Source: Erwinia aphidicola
Lineage (GTDB): Bacteria > Pseudomonadota > Gammaproteobacteria > Enterobacterales > Enterobacteriaceae
DNA length: 64,000 bases
NCBI RefSeq assembly: GCF_024169515.1
Contig: NZ_JAMKCQ010000001.1
Location: 1,488,001-1,552,000 of the forward strand
Direction: 5' to 3'
Part shown: positions 1 through 8,153 of the stretch, in pieces
How the letters are laid out: the number at the start of each line of letters is the position of its first letter
Numbering within the stretch: position 1 is the stretch's first letter
The notes under the pieces: model-generated
The model's database searches: none
What the model saw: the letters and a program-made list of their open reading frames with translations, nothing else
What the model was told of the DNA's origin: nothing
Program-made: the position numbers and the translations under genes

Positions 1-67
1 TTCGGTAAATTTTTCATGTCCGGTGCAGGAAATTAATTAAAACTATCGAGTTATCCGAGGAATTACC

Positions 68-2242
68 GTGCTGTTTTCTCGTCCTGAATTCACTGATAAA
101 ACACCCGCTACGCTATTATCCGCTCAGCGCATTTTCACCCCCTCCGTCGCCGCGTTACTGGTGATTTCTGCACTGCATCCGGCACTGGCAGCGGAAACCG
201 CGCAGAGTGAAACGCTGACCGTAGAAGCCAACTCCGCCAGCAGCCCCGCAGCACAGGCCGCAGCGGACTACAGCGTGCCGGTGACGACCGCCGGTACCAA
301 AATGACGCTGGCGCTGCGCGATATCCCGCAGTCGGTCAGCATCATCAGCAAACAGCGAATTCAGGACCAGGCGCTGCACAGCATCGGCGAAGTGCTGAAT
401 AACACCACCGGCATCTCCGCCTCGAATATCGACTCCGACCGTGCGAACTACTATTCGCGCGGCTTTCTGATCAACAACTACCTGTTCGACGGCGTTCCGA
501 CGGTGGTGCAGGATGTGTGGGACCTCGGCGACGCCCAATCCGACACCGCCATTTACGACCGTATTGAGATCGTGCGCGGCGCTAACGCCCTGTCGCTCGG
601 TTCCGGCAATCCTTCCGCCTCGGTTAACATGGTGCGCAAGCACGCCGACAGCAAAGTGGTCACTGGCAGCCTGTCTGCTGAAACCGGCAGCTGGGACAAG
701 CAGCGCTATGTGGGCGATGTCACCGTGCCGTTGAACGAGTCCGGCAGCGTGCGCGGCCGCGTCATCGGCGGCTATCAGGAAAATGACAGCTGGCTGGATC
801 GCTACCACGCGCGCAAGAAATTCCTCTCTACGCTGATCGATGCCGACCTGAGCGACACCACCACCCTGTCGCTGGGCTGGGATTACCAGGACACCAGCAG
901 CGAAGACCCAAGCTGGGGCGGTATCCCGACCTTCTACAGCAACGGCGAGCGCACTCACTTCGACCGCAGCTTTAATACCGGTGCGGACTGGGCCTATAGC
1001 GATAAACAGTCGAATAAGATCTTTGCCACGCTGAAGCAGAGGTTTGATAGCGGCTGGCAGGCGCAGGTCACCGGCAGCCACAGCAAAACCACCTTCGACA
1101 CCCGCCTGATGTACCCGGACGGTTACCCGGATAAAGCTACCGGCCAGGGCATTACTCTTTACAGCGGCTGGAACAAAGGCCGCCGCACCACCGACAGCGT
1201 AGACCTCTACGCTAACGGTCCGTTTGAGCTGCTGGGCCGCAGCCATGAGCTGATGATTGGCGGCAGCTACAGCAAGCAGGACAACACCTTCTTCAACAGC
1301 TTTGCAGACCTGTCCGGCGTCAATATTGGTGACTACAGCAGCTGGAACGGCTCTACCGGCGCGACCGACTGGTCAGCCTTTAGTCCCTATCTGGAGGACA
1401 CCATTCGCCAGAAATCGGTGTATACCGCCGCACGCTTCTCGCTGGCTGACCCGCTGTCACTGCTGGTCGGCGCTCGCTATACCGACTGGAGCGCCAACGG
1501 CACCTCCGGCACCAACGACAGCGATAAAATCGCGCCGTATGCGGGCCTGACGTACGATCTCAACGACACCTACTCCGTCTACGCCAGCTATACCAGCATC
1601 TTCCAGCCGCAGACGTCACGTAACAGCGAAGCGAAGTACCTCGATCCGGTCAGCGGAAAAAGCTATGAAACCGGCATCAAAGGCGACTGGGCCAACAGCC
1701 GTCTGACCGCCACGCTGTCGCTGTTCCGCACCGAGCAGAACGGCCTGGGCGTCAACAGCTACACCTACATCCCGGGCAGCACCGAATACGCTTACGACGC
1801 TGTCGATGCGGTCAGCCGCGGCGTGGAATTTGAAGTTAACGGTGCCCTGACCGACAACTGGCAGATGACTTTCGGCGCCTCGCGCTATATTGCCGAGCAG
1901 CGCGATGGCACCGCCGTGATGCCGGAGATCCCGCGCACTACCGCCAAACTGTTCACCCGCTATCGCCTGCCGATGCTGCAGGACCTGACCGTGGGCGGCG
2001 GCGTCAACTGGCAGAACAAGACCTTTAATAACGTCGCCGGTGGCCCGGCTGGCAGCGACTACATCGATCAAAGCCCGGTGACGCTGGTCAATCTGTTCGG
2101 TCGCTACCAGGTGACGAAACAGGTTTCCGTACAGGCCAACGTCAACAACCTGTTCGACAAAGAGTACTACGACTATATGGGCACCTATGTGGTGTATGGC
2201 GCGCCGCGTAACTTCTCCGTTTCCGCTCATTACGCGTTTTAA
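68..2242 (+). CDS. fhuE: TonB-dependent ferric-siderophore receptor, FhuE-like
   Basis: Outer-membrane receptor that imports ferric coprogen/rhodotorulic-acid-type hydroxamate siderophores using TonB energy. The 724-residue protein has a signal peptide (about 1-41, ending HPALA), a TonB-box-like ETLTVEA at 48-54, a plug domain with the stretch DIPQSVSIISKQRI, a 22-strand-type barrel, and the usual terminal phenylalanine (HYAF). Long stretches match remembered E. coli FhuE, for example NPSAxxNMVRKHA, YTSIFQPQ, TVGGGVNWQN and VNNLFDKEY, and the length is nearly the same (729). The start is GTG preceded by GAGGAA. It is followed by a strong terminator, so it is probably monocistronic. No clear Fur box is visible in the 67 bases available upstream. 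The ligand assignment is by family similarity. Confidence 0.9.
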   Translation: MLFSRPEFTDKTPATLLSAQRIFTPSVAALLVISALHPALAAETAQSETLTVEANSASSPAAQAAADYSVPVTTAGTKMTLALRDIPQSVSIISKQRIQDQALHSIGEVLNNTTGISASNIDSDRANYYSRGFLINNYLFDGVPTVVQDVWDLGDAQSDTAIYDRIEIVRGANALSLGSGNPSASVNMVRKHADSKVVTGSLSAETGSWDKQRYVGDVTVPLNESGSVRGRVIGGYQENDSWLDRYHARKKFLSTLIDADLSDTTTLSLGWDYQDTSSEDPSWGGIPTFYSNGERTHFDRSFNTGADWAYSDKQSNKIFATLKQRFDSGWQAQVTGSHSKTTFDTRLMYPDGYPDKATGQGITLYSGWNKGRRTTDSVDLYANGPFELLGRSHELMIGGSYSKQDNTFFNSFADLSGVNIGDYSSWNGSTGATDWSAFSPYLEDTIRQKSVYTAARFSLADPLSLLVGARYTDWSANGTSGTNDSDKIAPYAGLTYDLNDTYSVYASYTSIFQPQTSRNSEAKYLDPVSGKSYETGIKGDWANSRLTATLSLFRTEQNGLGVNSYTYIPGSTEYAYDAVDAVSRGVEFEVNGALTDNWQMTFGASRYIAEQRDGTAVMPEIPRTTAKLFTRYRLPMLQDLTVGGGVNWQNKTFNNVAGGPAGSDYIDQSPVTLVNLFGRYQVTKQVSVQANVNNLFDKEYYDYMGTYVVYGAPRNFSVSAHYAF

Positions 2243-2259
2243 TCTGCGTTAAAAATCGG

Positions 2260-2290
2260 CCAGCCGCGCCCCTGCGGCTGGTTTTTTTTT
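2260..2290 (+). terminator. Rho-independent terminator of fhuE
   Basis: CCAGCCGC and GCGGCTGG form an 8-bp GC-rich stem, followed directly by a run of nine T. It lies 18 bases after the fhuE stop codon. Confidence 0.9.
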
Positions 2291-2366
2291 ACATATTAAG
2301 AAAAGTCCGATACGTTCTGATAATTTCCGATACACTGCTTTATCGACCCGCCCACATTGCTGATTC

Positions 2367-3434
2367 ATGCACTACTACTCACCCGATGACAGCCAGTTAA
2401 AACTGCGCTCAACGCGTTTTATTCGTCGCATGTTCGCCATGCGTCAGCTGGGCACCTTTTTGTGTTTTTTCCCCTTTCAGTCGGTGCTTTCGGAACTGGA
2501 TCGCAGCACGTGGTTCACTATTTTGCTGTTTATTAATGCCTTTATCTGGCCGTCGGTCGCCTGGCTACTGGCGCACTCCTCACCTGACCCGACTAATACT
2601 GAGCGCCACAACTTAACCATTGATGCCGCGTTTGGCGGCGCATGGGTGGCGCTGATGGCCGTCAGCCCGATGCCTTCGCTGATTATCATCGCTGTGCTGG
2701 CCTCTGACCGCTATGCGGCCGGCGGCTGGCCCCAGCTTAAACCGGCGATCGTGGCATTTATGCTGACCTTTATCCCACTCTGGGCAGTGCTCGGCCTGCC
2801 GCTGCAGCCGACCTTTAGCACGCGTACGGTGTGGCTGACGCTGCCACTGGCAACCTGCTATATGCTGGTGCTGAGTGCGGTGTCGTATCAGCTCACGCTT
2901 AGCCTGCGGCGGAAAAACCGCGAGCTGGAACGCATCTCGCTGATGGACCCGAGCCTGAAGATCCCCAACCGCCGCCTGTTTGACCGCCGTCTGGAGAGCG
3001 AATACCTGCGCACCCAGCGTGGCGAAGGCCGCGCCTGGCTGATGCTGATCGACGTGGATAATTTCAAGCAGGTCAATGACCGTTTTGGCCACGAAGCGGG
3101 GGATTATCTGCTGGCGGAGATCTCACGCCTGCTGCGCAGCGAAGTGGGCACCCGCGATATTCCGGCGCGCTTCGGTGGCGATGAGTTAGGGGTGATTGTG
3201 CGCGATGCCGACGATATCACTATCGTGATGCTGGCCGCGGCGCTGAAAGAGAAAATCGCCCGGATCCGCCTGCCCGCCTCTGCTGAATTCCAGTTCTCCG
3301 TCAGCATCGGTATTGCCCCGGCCAGTAACGCCGACTCCATCCACCAGTGGCTGCGCCATGCAGACCAGGCGCTGTACAGCGTTAAACGCACCGGCCGCGA
3401 CGGCATTCACCTGTGGCAGGCTGCAGAAGTGTGA
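2367..3434 (+). CDS. Membrane diguanylate cyclase, MASE2-GGDEF (DgcC/AdrA type)
   Basis: Predicted to make cyclic di-GMP from two GTP at the inner membrane. In E. coli and Salmonella the DgcC/AdrA family drives cellulose and biofilm formation. The N-terminal half (about 1-190) holds several hydrophobic segments and the MASE2-like opening LRSTRFIRRMFAMRQLG. The C-terminal half is a GGDEF domain. Two points are odd: the signature reads GGDEL (about 270-274) instead of GGDEF, and the usual DxLTGLxNRR reads DPSLKIPNRR. No RxxD inhibitory site is seen five residues before the signature, so product inhibition may be absent. The 355 residues compare with 371 in E. coli DgcC. Activity is likely but not certain with these substitutions. 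Confidence 0.85.
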   Translation: MHYYSPDDSQLKLRSTRFIRRMFAMRQLGTFLCFFPFQSVLSELDRSTWFTILLFINAFIWPSVAWLLAHSSPDPTNTERHNLTIDAAFGGAWVALMAVSPMPSLIIIAVLASDRYAAGGWPQLKPAIVAFMLTFIPLWAVLGLPLQPTFSTRTVWLTLPLATCYMLVLSAVSYQLTLSLRRKNRELERISLMDPSLKIPNRRLFDRRLESEYLRTQRGEGRAWLMLIDVDNFKQVNDRFGHEAGDYLLAEISRLLRSEVGTRDIPARFGGDELGVIVRDADDITIVMLAAALKEKIARIRLPASAEFQFSVSIGIAPASNADSIHQWLRHADQALYSVKRTGRDGIHLWQAAEV

Positions 3435-3518
3435 TTTCCCTGCATTACACAATAAGCCGATATCCCTTGCCCCCTTACAGCCAGAGGCGCCTGACGCGCG
3501 GATAAATGCTGGATCGAT

Positions 3519-3553
3519 GTGTACTAAATGTCTATAGTAGACTTTAAATACAC
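3519..3553. promoter_or_regulatory. Candidate operator, imperfect palindrome before the dehydratase operon
   Basis: GTGTA...GTCTA-TAG-TAGAC...TACAC forms a 35-bp inverted repeat with 13 of 16 arm positions paired. It ends 15 bases before the dehydratase start. It is a plausible site for the YheO-like regulator encoded third in the operon; that link is inference. Confidence 0.4.
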
Positions 3554-3568
3554 TTACTGGATGCCATC

Positions 3569-4534
3569 ATGCTGACCCTCTCTCAACTCTGCGCCAGCAG
3601 CCAGCAGGCGCACACCGCACTGCGTCCTCAGGTAAAAGTGACGCCGCTCGACCGCAGCCACGCGCTCTCCGCGCAGTATCATTGCGAGCTGTTTCTGAAG
3701 GGCGAGCATCTGCAGCACACCGGTTCGTTCAAGTTCAGAGGGGCGAGCAATAAGATGCGGCTGCTCTCGCCGCAGCAGTGCGTGCAGGGGGTGATCACCG
3801 CGTCATCCGGCAACCACGGCCAGGGCATGGCGCTGGCCGGGGCGATGGCGGGCATACCGGTGACGGTGTTTGCGGCGGCGACCGCCTCTCCGCTCAAGCT
3901 GGAAGCCATTGCCTCCTATGGCGCTAAGGTGGTGACGCTGGAGGGCGACGCGCTCAGCGTGGAGCTGGCCGCTGCCAGCAAAGCCGCCGCTGAGGGCATC
4001 ACCTTTGTCTCCCCGTATAACGACGCACAGGTGATTGCCGGACAGGGCACTATCGCGCTGGAAATGCTCGAGCAGGAAGCGCCGCTGGATGCCGTTTTTG
4101 TCGCGGTGGGCGGCGGCGGGCTGATCTCCGGGATTGGCGCGGTGATGAAAACGCTGTCGCCAGAGACGCGCATTATCGGCTGCTGGCCTGCGGCCTCCGT
4201 CGCCATGTGCGCCTCCCTCGCGGCGGGCGAAATCGTGGAGCCGCCCGAGCACGACACGCTGTCCGACGGCACCGCCGGTGGCCTGGAGCCTGGCACCATC
4301 ACCTTCCCGATCTGTCAGCAGGTGGTCGATGAGTGCGTGCAGGTCAGCGAGGAGGAGATCAAAGCCGCGATGAAGACGCTGGCGCGCTATGAGCGCTGGA
4401 TGGTCGAAGGTGCGGCGGGCGTGGCGATGGCGGCGTTTATGCAGCAGGCAGAAAAATGGCGCGGCAAGCGCGTTGCGGTGATCCTGTGCGGCAAAAACAT
4501 CACCCTGGAGAAGTTCTGCGGGGCGGTGAAATGA
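3569..4534 (+). CDS. PLP-dependent threonine/serine/hydroxy-amino-acid dehydratase
   Basis: Fold-type II PLP enzyme of the threonine dehydratase family, expected to deaminate a beta-hydroxy amino acid. The PLP lysine lies in TGSFKFRG (K55) and the phosphate-binding glycine loop is VGGGGLISG (about 180-188). At 321 residues it is a catalytic domain only, without the ACT regulatory domain of biosynthetic IlvA, so a catabolic role is likely. Its stop overlaps the next start (ATGA). Its partners are an ornithine-cyclodeaminase-like imine reductase and a YheO-type regulator. The same enzyme pairing occurs in EutB/EutC of ectoine use and BhcB/BhcD of the beta-hydroxyaspartate route, so 3-hydroxyaspartate or a related compound is a candidate substrate. 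That is inference; a simple serine/threonine dehydratase is possible. Confidence 0.8.
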   Translation: MLTLSQLCASSQQAHTALRPQVKVTPLDRSHALSAQYHCELFLKGEHLQHTGSFKFRGASNKMRLLSPQQCVQGVITASSGNHGQGMALAGAMAGIPVTVFAAATASPLKLEAIASYGAKVVTLEGDALSVELAAASKAAAEGITFVSPYNDAQVIAGQGTIALEMLEQEAPLDAVFVAVGGGGLISGIGAVMKTLSPETRIIGCWPAASVAMCASLAAGEIVEPPEHDTLSDGTAGGLEPGTITFPICQQVVDECVQVSEEEIKAAMKTLARYERWMVEGAAGVAMAAFMQQAEKWRGKRVAVILCGKNITLEKFCGAVK

Positions 4535-5472
4535 GGATTATTGAGCAGGCGGTGATTGAGGCGCATTACTTTGAGGCCGATGCGCTGGAAAAGCTCAAAG
4601 AGGGGTTTCGCGCTTTTTCAGCCGGCCGCGTGCAGCTGCCGCCAGCGCAGCAGTTTCTGTTTGCGCAGGCGGGTGGCGACTGCTGCATTAAATCCGCGTG
4701 GGTGGAGGGTTCAGAGAGCTTCTGCGTCAAAGTCTCCAGCGGCTTTTACCGCAACGGCGACCTCGGCCTGCCGGGCAACGACGGGCTGAATATGCTGTTT
4801 AGCGCGCAAACCGGGCAGCCGCTGGCCCTGCTAAACGACCACGGCTGGCTGACCGGGATGCGCACCGCGCTGGCCGGAAGGATTGCCGCCGAACTGCTGC
4901 TGCCGGAACGGGTTGAGCAGATCGCCATCTTCGGCACCGGGCTACAGGCCGAACTGCAGCTGCGCCAGCTGCTGGACCTGACCGCCTGCCGCGAGGTAAT
5001 TATCTGGGGGCGCAGTGAGGATGCGCTGGTGCGCATGCGCCAGCAGCTGGCAGACTGCGACATCAACCTCATTACCACGCTGGAAGCCGAACAAGCGGCG
5101 CGCGCGGCCTCGATTATCGTCACCGCCACCCCCTCCTCCGTGCCGCTGCTGCGCCGGGAGTGGATCCGGCCGGGGACGCATATTACCGCCGTGGGTGCCG
5201 ACTCGCCGGGCAAACAGGAGCTGGATGCCGCCATCATTGGCGCTGCCGCCTGCGTGCTGGTCGACTCGCTTACCCAGTGCAGCAGCTATGGCGAGCTCAG
5301 CCATCTGCCCGCTGCACAGCGCACGGGAAAAATCATTGAGATTGGCAGCCTGCTGAGCGATAGCACGCAGTATCAGCGTGCAGCGGATGCGATCACCGTC
5401 GCCGATCTGACCGGGCTGGGCGTGCAGGACGCGCAGATCTCCGCCAGTATTCTCGCGCAGATGGGGGCCTGA
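4531..5472 (+). CDS. Ornithine cyclodeaminase / mu-crystallin family protein
   Basis: NAD(P)-dependent enzyme of 313 residues. The family includes ornithine cyclodeaminase, alanine dehydrogenase, ketimine reductases and iminosuccinate reductase. The Rossmann glycine motif is IAIFGTGLQAE; the family's substrate region is represented by FCVKVSSGFYRN and by GWLTGMRTALAGRIAAELL. The ATG at 4531 is chosen over an upstream in-frame start because it overlaps the preceding stop (ATGA), giving translational coupling and a normal family length. Co-occurrence with the dehydratase suggests that it reduces the imino acid the dehydratase releases, or a related imine. The true substrate cannot be read from sequence. 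Confidence 0.8.
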   Translation: MRIIEQAVIEAHYFEADALEKLKEGFRAFSAGRVQLPPAQQFLFAQAGGDCCIKSAWVEGSESFCVKVSSGFYRNGDLGLPGNDGLNMLFSAQTGQPLALLNDHGWLTGMRTALAGRIAAELLLPERVEQIAIFGTGLQAELQLRQLLDLTACREVIIWGRSEDALVRMRQQLADCDINLITTLEAEQAARAASIIVTATPSSVPLLRREWIRPGTHITAVGADSPGKQELDAAIIGAAACVLVDSLTQCSSYGELSHLPAAQRTGKIIEIGSLLSDSTQYQRAADAITVADLTGLGVQDAQISASILAQMGA

Positions 5473-5473
5473 G

Positions 5474-6100
5474 ATGAACCAGCAAAGTACAGCAGCAAGC
5501 CAGCAGTTCGCCACGCTGACAGCGATAGCGGACGGTATTGCCGCGCTGTTTTTCCCCATGGTGGAAGTGGCCATCCACGATGTCACCAGCAGTAAAATTG
5601 CTTACCTGGCGAATAACCTGTCGAAGCGCAGCATCGGCGACGATGCCGGGCTGGAGCAGCTGACGCTCAACGAGCTCGACACGCTGACCGGGCCTTACGA
5701 GCAGCTGAACTGGGACGGGAAGAAGATGCGCTCCGTCAGCATTCGCGCCAGCGTGCCGGGCAGTGCGGGCTACATTTTCTGCATCAACTTCAGTACCGCG
5801 ATGCTGGAAGATGCGCGCAATGCGCTGGAGACGTTCCTGTCAATGAGCCCGCTGCAGCCCCAGCCTGCGCTGCTGTTTGCGCACGACTGGCGGGAAAAAA
5901 TTAACACCGCCGTGCATCAGTGGCTGGCCGAGAACCACAGCTCGCTGACGATTCTGACGCGCAGCGACAAGAAAGCGCTGGTGACGGCGCTTTACGCTCA
6001 GGGAATATTTAACGTGCGCCACTCGGCCGACTATGTGGCGAACGTGCTGTCGCTGGGAAGGGCAACGGTGTTTAAATATTTGAAGGAGATTAAGGGTTGA
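5474..6100 (+). CDS. YheO/DauR-like transcriptional regulator (PAS-like + HTH)
   Basis: 208-residue regulator. The N-terminal part (about 10-130) resembles the YheO-type PAS-like sensor domain. The C-terminal part, KKALVTALYAQGIFNVRHSADYVANVLSLGRATVFKYLKEI, is the characteristic DNA-binding helix-turn-helix of YheO and of DauR, a regulator of D-arginine catabolism. It starts one base after the preceding stop (TGAGATG), so it is the third gene of an operon with two amino-acid enzymes. It probably controls this operon through the palindrome before the first gene. The effector is unknown; the context suggests an amino acid. Confidence 0.8.
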   Translation: MNQQSTAASQQFATLTAIADGIAALFFPMVEVAIHDVTSSKIAYLANNLSKRSIGDDAGLEQLTLNELDTLTGPYEQLNWDGKKMRSVSIRASVPGSAGYIFCINFSTAMLEDARNALETFLSMSPLQPQPALLFAHDWREKINTAVHQWLAENHSSLTILTRSDKKALVTALYAQGIFNVRHSADYVANVLSLGRATVFKYLKEIKG

Positions 6101-6301
6101 GGGGGCGACGATTCTGTTCCTACTCTCAACCGTATCAGGATGGTCTTTCACTGCCCATGGGAAATAAAAAAAGCAGGGCTGATGAAGTTTGGTTTATATG
6201 CGGCCCCTCATTACAAAAATCTCACAAACCCAGCGCTGTGGGAGTTTATAGCTTACTCCCACAAAGAGCCGGAGGTCCACAGACTGTGTCAGCTGAACCT
6301 G
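6101..6301. other. Intergenic gap with a 9-bp hairpin
   Basis: No gene seen. TGTGGGAGT (6237-6245) and ACTCCCACA (6255-6263) form a perfect 9-bp stem with a 9-base loop between the convergent regulator and cupin genes. No T-run follows on either strand, so it is not a standard terminator, though it may still block convergent transcripts. Confidence 0.4.
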
Positions 6302-6691
6302 TTAATACTCAGATTCCTCTCCCGGCAGTGGTACAGACAGCGCCATCCCTTTTGCACCTGCATAGAAGATGATGACATCGGTGCTTTGGTCGGTGGTGAA
6401 TCCCCGGTGGGCAATATCGATGGACTCGTTGAAAGCCTCACCCGCGCTGAATGTCCTGGTATCCCCCGTCGCTTTATCCTCAATGGTCAGGGAACCTGAC
6501 AGAATATACGCCGTGTTAGGAATGGGGTGGGTATGCCAGGGCAGCTCTGAATGCGCGGGGATGGTCATTTTCATCACCGTAATTTCAAGCTCACCCGAAG
6601 GGTAATTTTGCAAAGTCTGGCCATTCCACGCCTGGCCACTTTGAAGCAAGGTTTCGGTAGTGTTTTTATATCCGCTGGAAGAATTTTGCAT
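6302..6691 (-). CDS. Small cupin-domain protein
   Basis: 129-residue single-domain cupin. The first cupin motif is visible in the middle (PWHTHPIPNTAYILSG, supplying likely metal-binding histidines and a glutamine/asparagine substitution) and the second follows as AHRGFTT. Cupins of this size bind a metal and may act as isomerases, dioxygenases or small-molecule sensors; the sequence does not fix the role. It stands alone between two unrelated transcription units. No signal peptide is apparent, so it is probably cytoplasmic. Confidence 0.7.
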   Translation of the reverse strand: MQNSSSGYKNTTETLLQSGQAWNGQTLQNYPSGELEITVMKMTIPAHSELPWHTHPIPNTAYILSGSLTIEDKATGDTRTFSAGEAFNESIDIAHRGFTTDQSTDVIIFYAGAKGMALSVPLPGEESEY

Positions 6692-6727
6692 TTTACCGCC
6701 TGAGAAACAGTTAAATCAGATTTCTCA

Positions 6728-7912
6728 TTATAGCGCCTGCGCACACGCCCAGGCTGAGCTCCACGCCCACTGGAAGTTATAGCCGCCTAACCAACCGGTG
6801 ACGTCAACCACTTCGCCAATAAAGTACAGCCCCGGTACATCACGCGCTTCCATGGTTTTCGACGACAGCTGGCTGGTATCGACGCCGCCGAGCGTGACTT
6901 CGGCGGTGCGGTAGCCCTCGGTGCCGTTGGGCTGGATTTTCCACTGGTGCAGCGCGCTGGCCAGTTCCGCCTGCTGGCGGCTATTGAGCTGCTTCAGCGT
7001 GCATTCCGGCACCCTCCCCAGCAGCTGCAGGCACTCGACCAGGCGCTTCGGCAGCAGTTTGGCAAGGGTGTTTTTCAGGCTCTGATTGGGGTGCTGCTGG
7101 CGCTCTTCATGAATAAAGGCATCGATATTCTGCGCCGGTGAGAGATCAACGCTGACAAATTCGCCCGGCAGCCAGTAGCTGGAGAGCTGCAACACCGCCG
7201 GGCCGGAGAGGCCGCGGTGGGTAAACAGCAGCGCTTCTTTAAATACCGTGCCGTCTTCGGCGGTCAGTACCGACGGCACCGAGACGCCGGACAGCGTCTG
7301 TAGCTGCTCCAGCAGCGGCTTATGCAGGGTGAACGGCACCAGCCCGGCGCGGGTCGGGAACACCTTCAGGCCAAACTGTTCGGCAATCTTATAGCCAAAC
7401 GGCGATGCGCCAAGCCCTGGCATCGACAGCCCGCCGCTGGCGATCACCAGCTTTTCCGCCTGCACCTCTGCGCCGTTGAGCTGCAGCGTGTAGCCGCTGT
7501 CATCACGCGCGACCGCAAGCACTTCACTACGCAGGCGCAGCGTGACGCTGCCGGCTTCGCACTCTTTCAGCAGCATGTCGACCACCTGCTGCGCTGAGTC
7601 GTCGCAGAACAGCTGTCCGAGCGTCTTCTCGTGCCAGGCAATGCCGTGACGGTTAATCAGATCGATAAAATCCCACTGGGTATAGCGCGCCAGAGCGGAT
7701 TTACAGAAATGCGGGTTATGCGACAGATAGGCCGCTGGCTCGGTATAGAGGTTGGTGAAATTGCAGCGCCCGCCGCCGGACATCAGGATTTTACGCCCGG
7801 CTTTTTTGCCGTTATCGATCAGCAGCACGCGCCGCCCGTTCGCGCCCGCCTGAGCCGCGCAGAACAGGCCAGCTGCACCCGCACCAATTACGATAACGTC
7901 AAATTTTTCCAC
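6728..7912 (-). CDS. yhiN: YhiN family flavoprotein (NAD(P)/FAD-dependent oxidoreductase)
   Basis: FAD-dependent oxidoreductase of the HI0933/BaiN-like family. The dinucleotide-binding motif IGAGAAGLFCAAQAG begins the protein, followed by GRKILMSGGGRCNFTN, and the C-terminus has the family's FIGEVVDVTGWLGGYNFQWAWSSAWACAQ. It matches remembered E. coli YhiN along its length. The start is taken as GTG at 7912 because E. coli begins at the same residue (MERFD here VEKFD) and GGAG lies about 7 bases upstream; an adjacent GTG three bases earlier is also possible. It sits divergently beside pitA, as in E. coli. The physiological substrate is unknown. Confidence 0.88.
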   Translation of the reverse strand: MEKFDVIVIGAGAAGLFCAAQAGANGRRVLLIDNGKKAGRKILMSGGGRCNFTNLYTEPAAYLSHNPHFCKSALARYTQWDFIDLINRHGIAWHEKTLGQLFCDDSAQQVVDMLLKECEAGSVTLRLRSEVLAVARDDSGYTLQLNGAEVQAEKLVIASGGLSMPGLGASPFGYKIAEQFGLKVFPTRAGLVPFTLHKPLLEQLQTLSGVSVPSVLTAEDGTVFKEALLFTHRGLSGPAVLQLSSYWLPGEFVSVDLSPAQNIDAFIHEERQQHPNQSLKNTLAKLLPKRLVECLQLLGRVPECTLKQLNSRQQAELASALHQWKIQPNGTEGYRTAEVTLGGVDTSQLSSKTMEARDVPGLYFIGEVVDVTGWLGGYNFQWAWSSAWACAQAL

Positions 7913-8153
7913 CACAGACTCCGCGCCAAACCACAAAAACGCTGATTGTAGAGAGTTGGCGCCTGGGATACCAGCCTGACGCCAAATCGTAGCTGAAACA
8001 TTTTGTAACCTTATGATTTCACGGTGGTTTCAGGGGTAACAGTCACTCAAATGACACATTAATGTCAAAAAAAGTCTATATTTCCCTTTCCCCAGGCGCG
8101 GTTTGTCGCTGATAATGCGCCGCGTTCATGTCCTCCAAAATGGCGTAACGCTT

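Noticed and set aside
155..1246. 363-codon open frame on the minus strand
   Set aside because: It lies wholly inside fhuE, in high-GC DNA where the opposite strand stays open by codon bias; the fhuE product is a clear family member.
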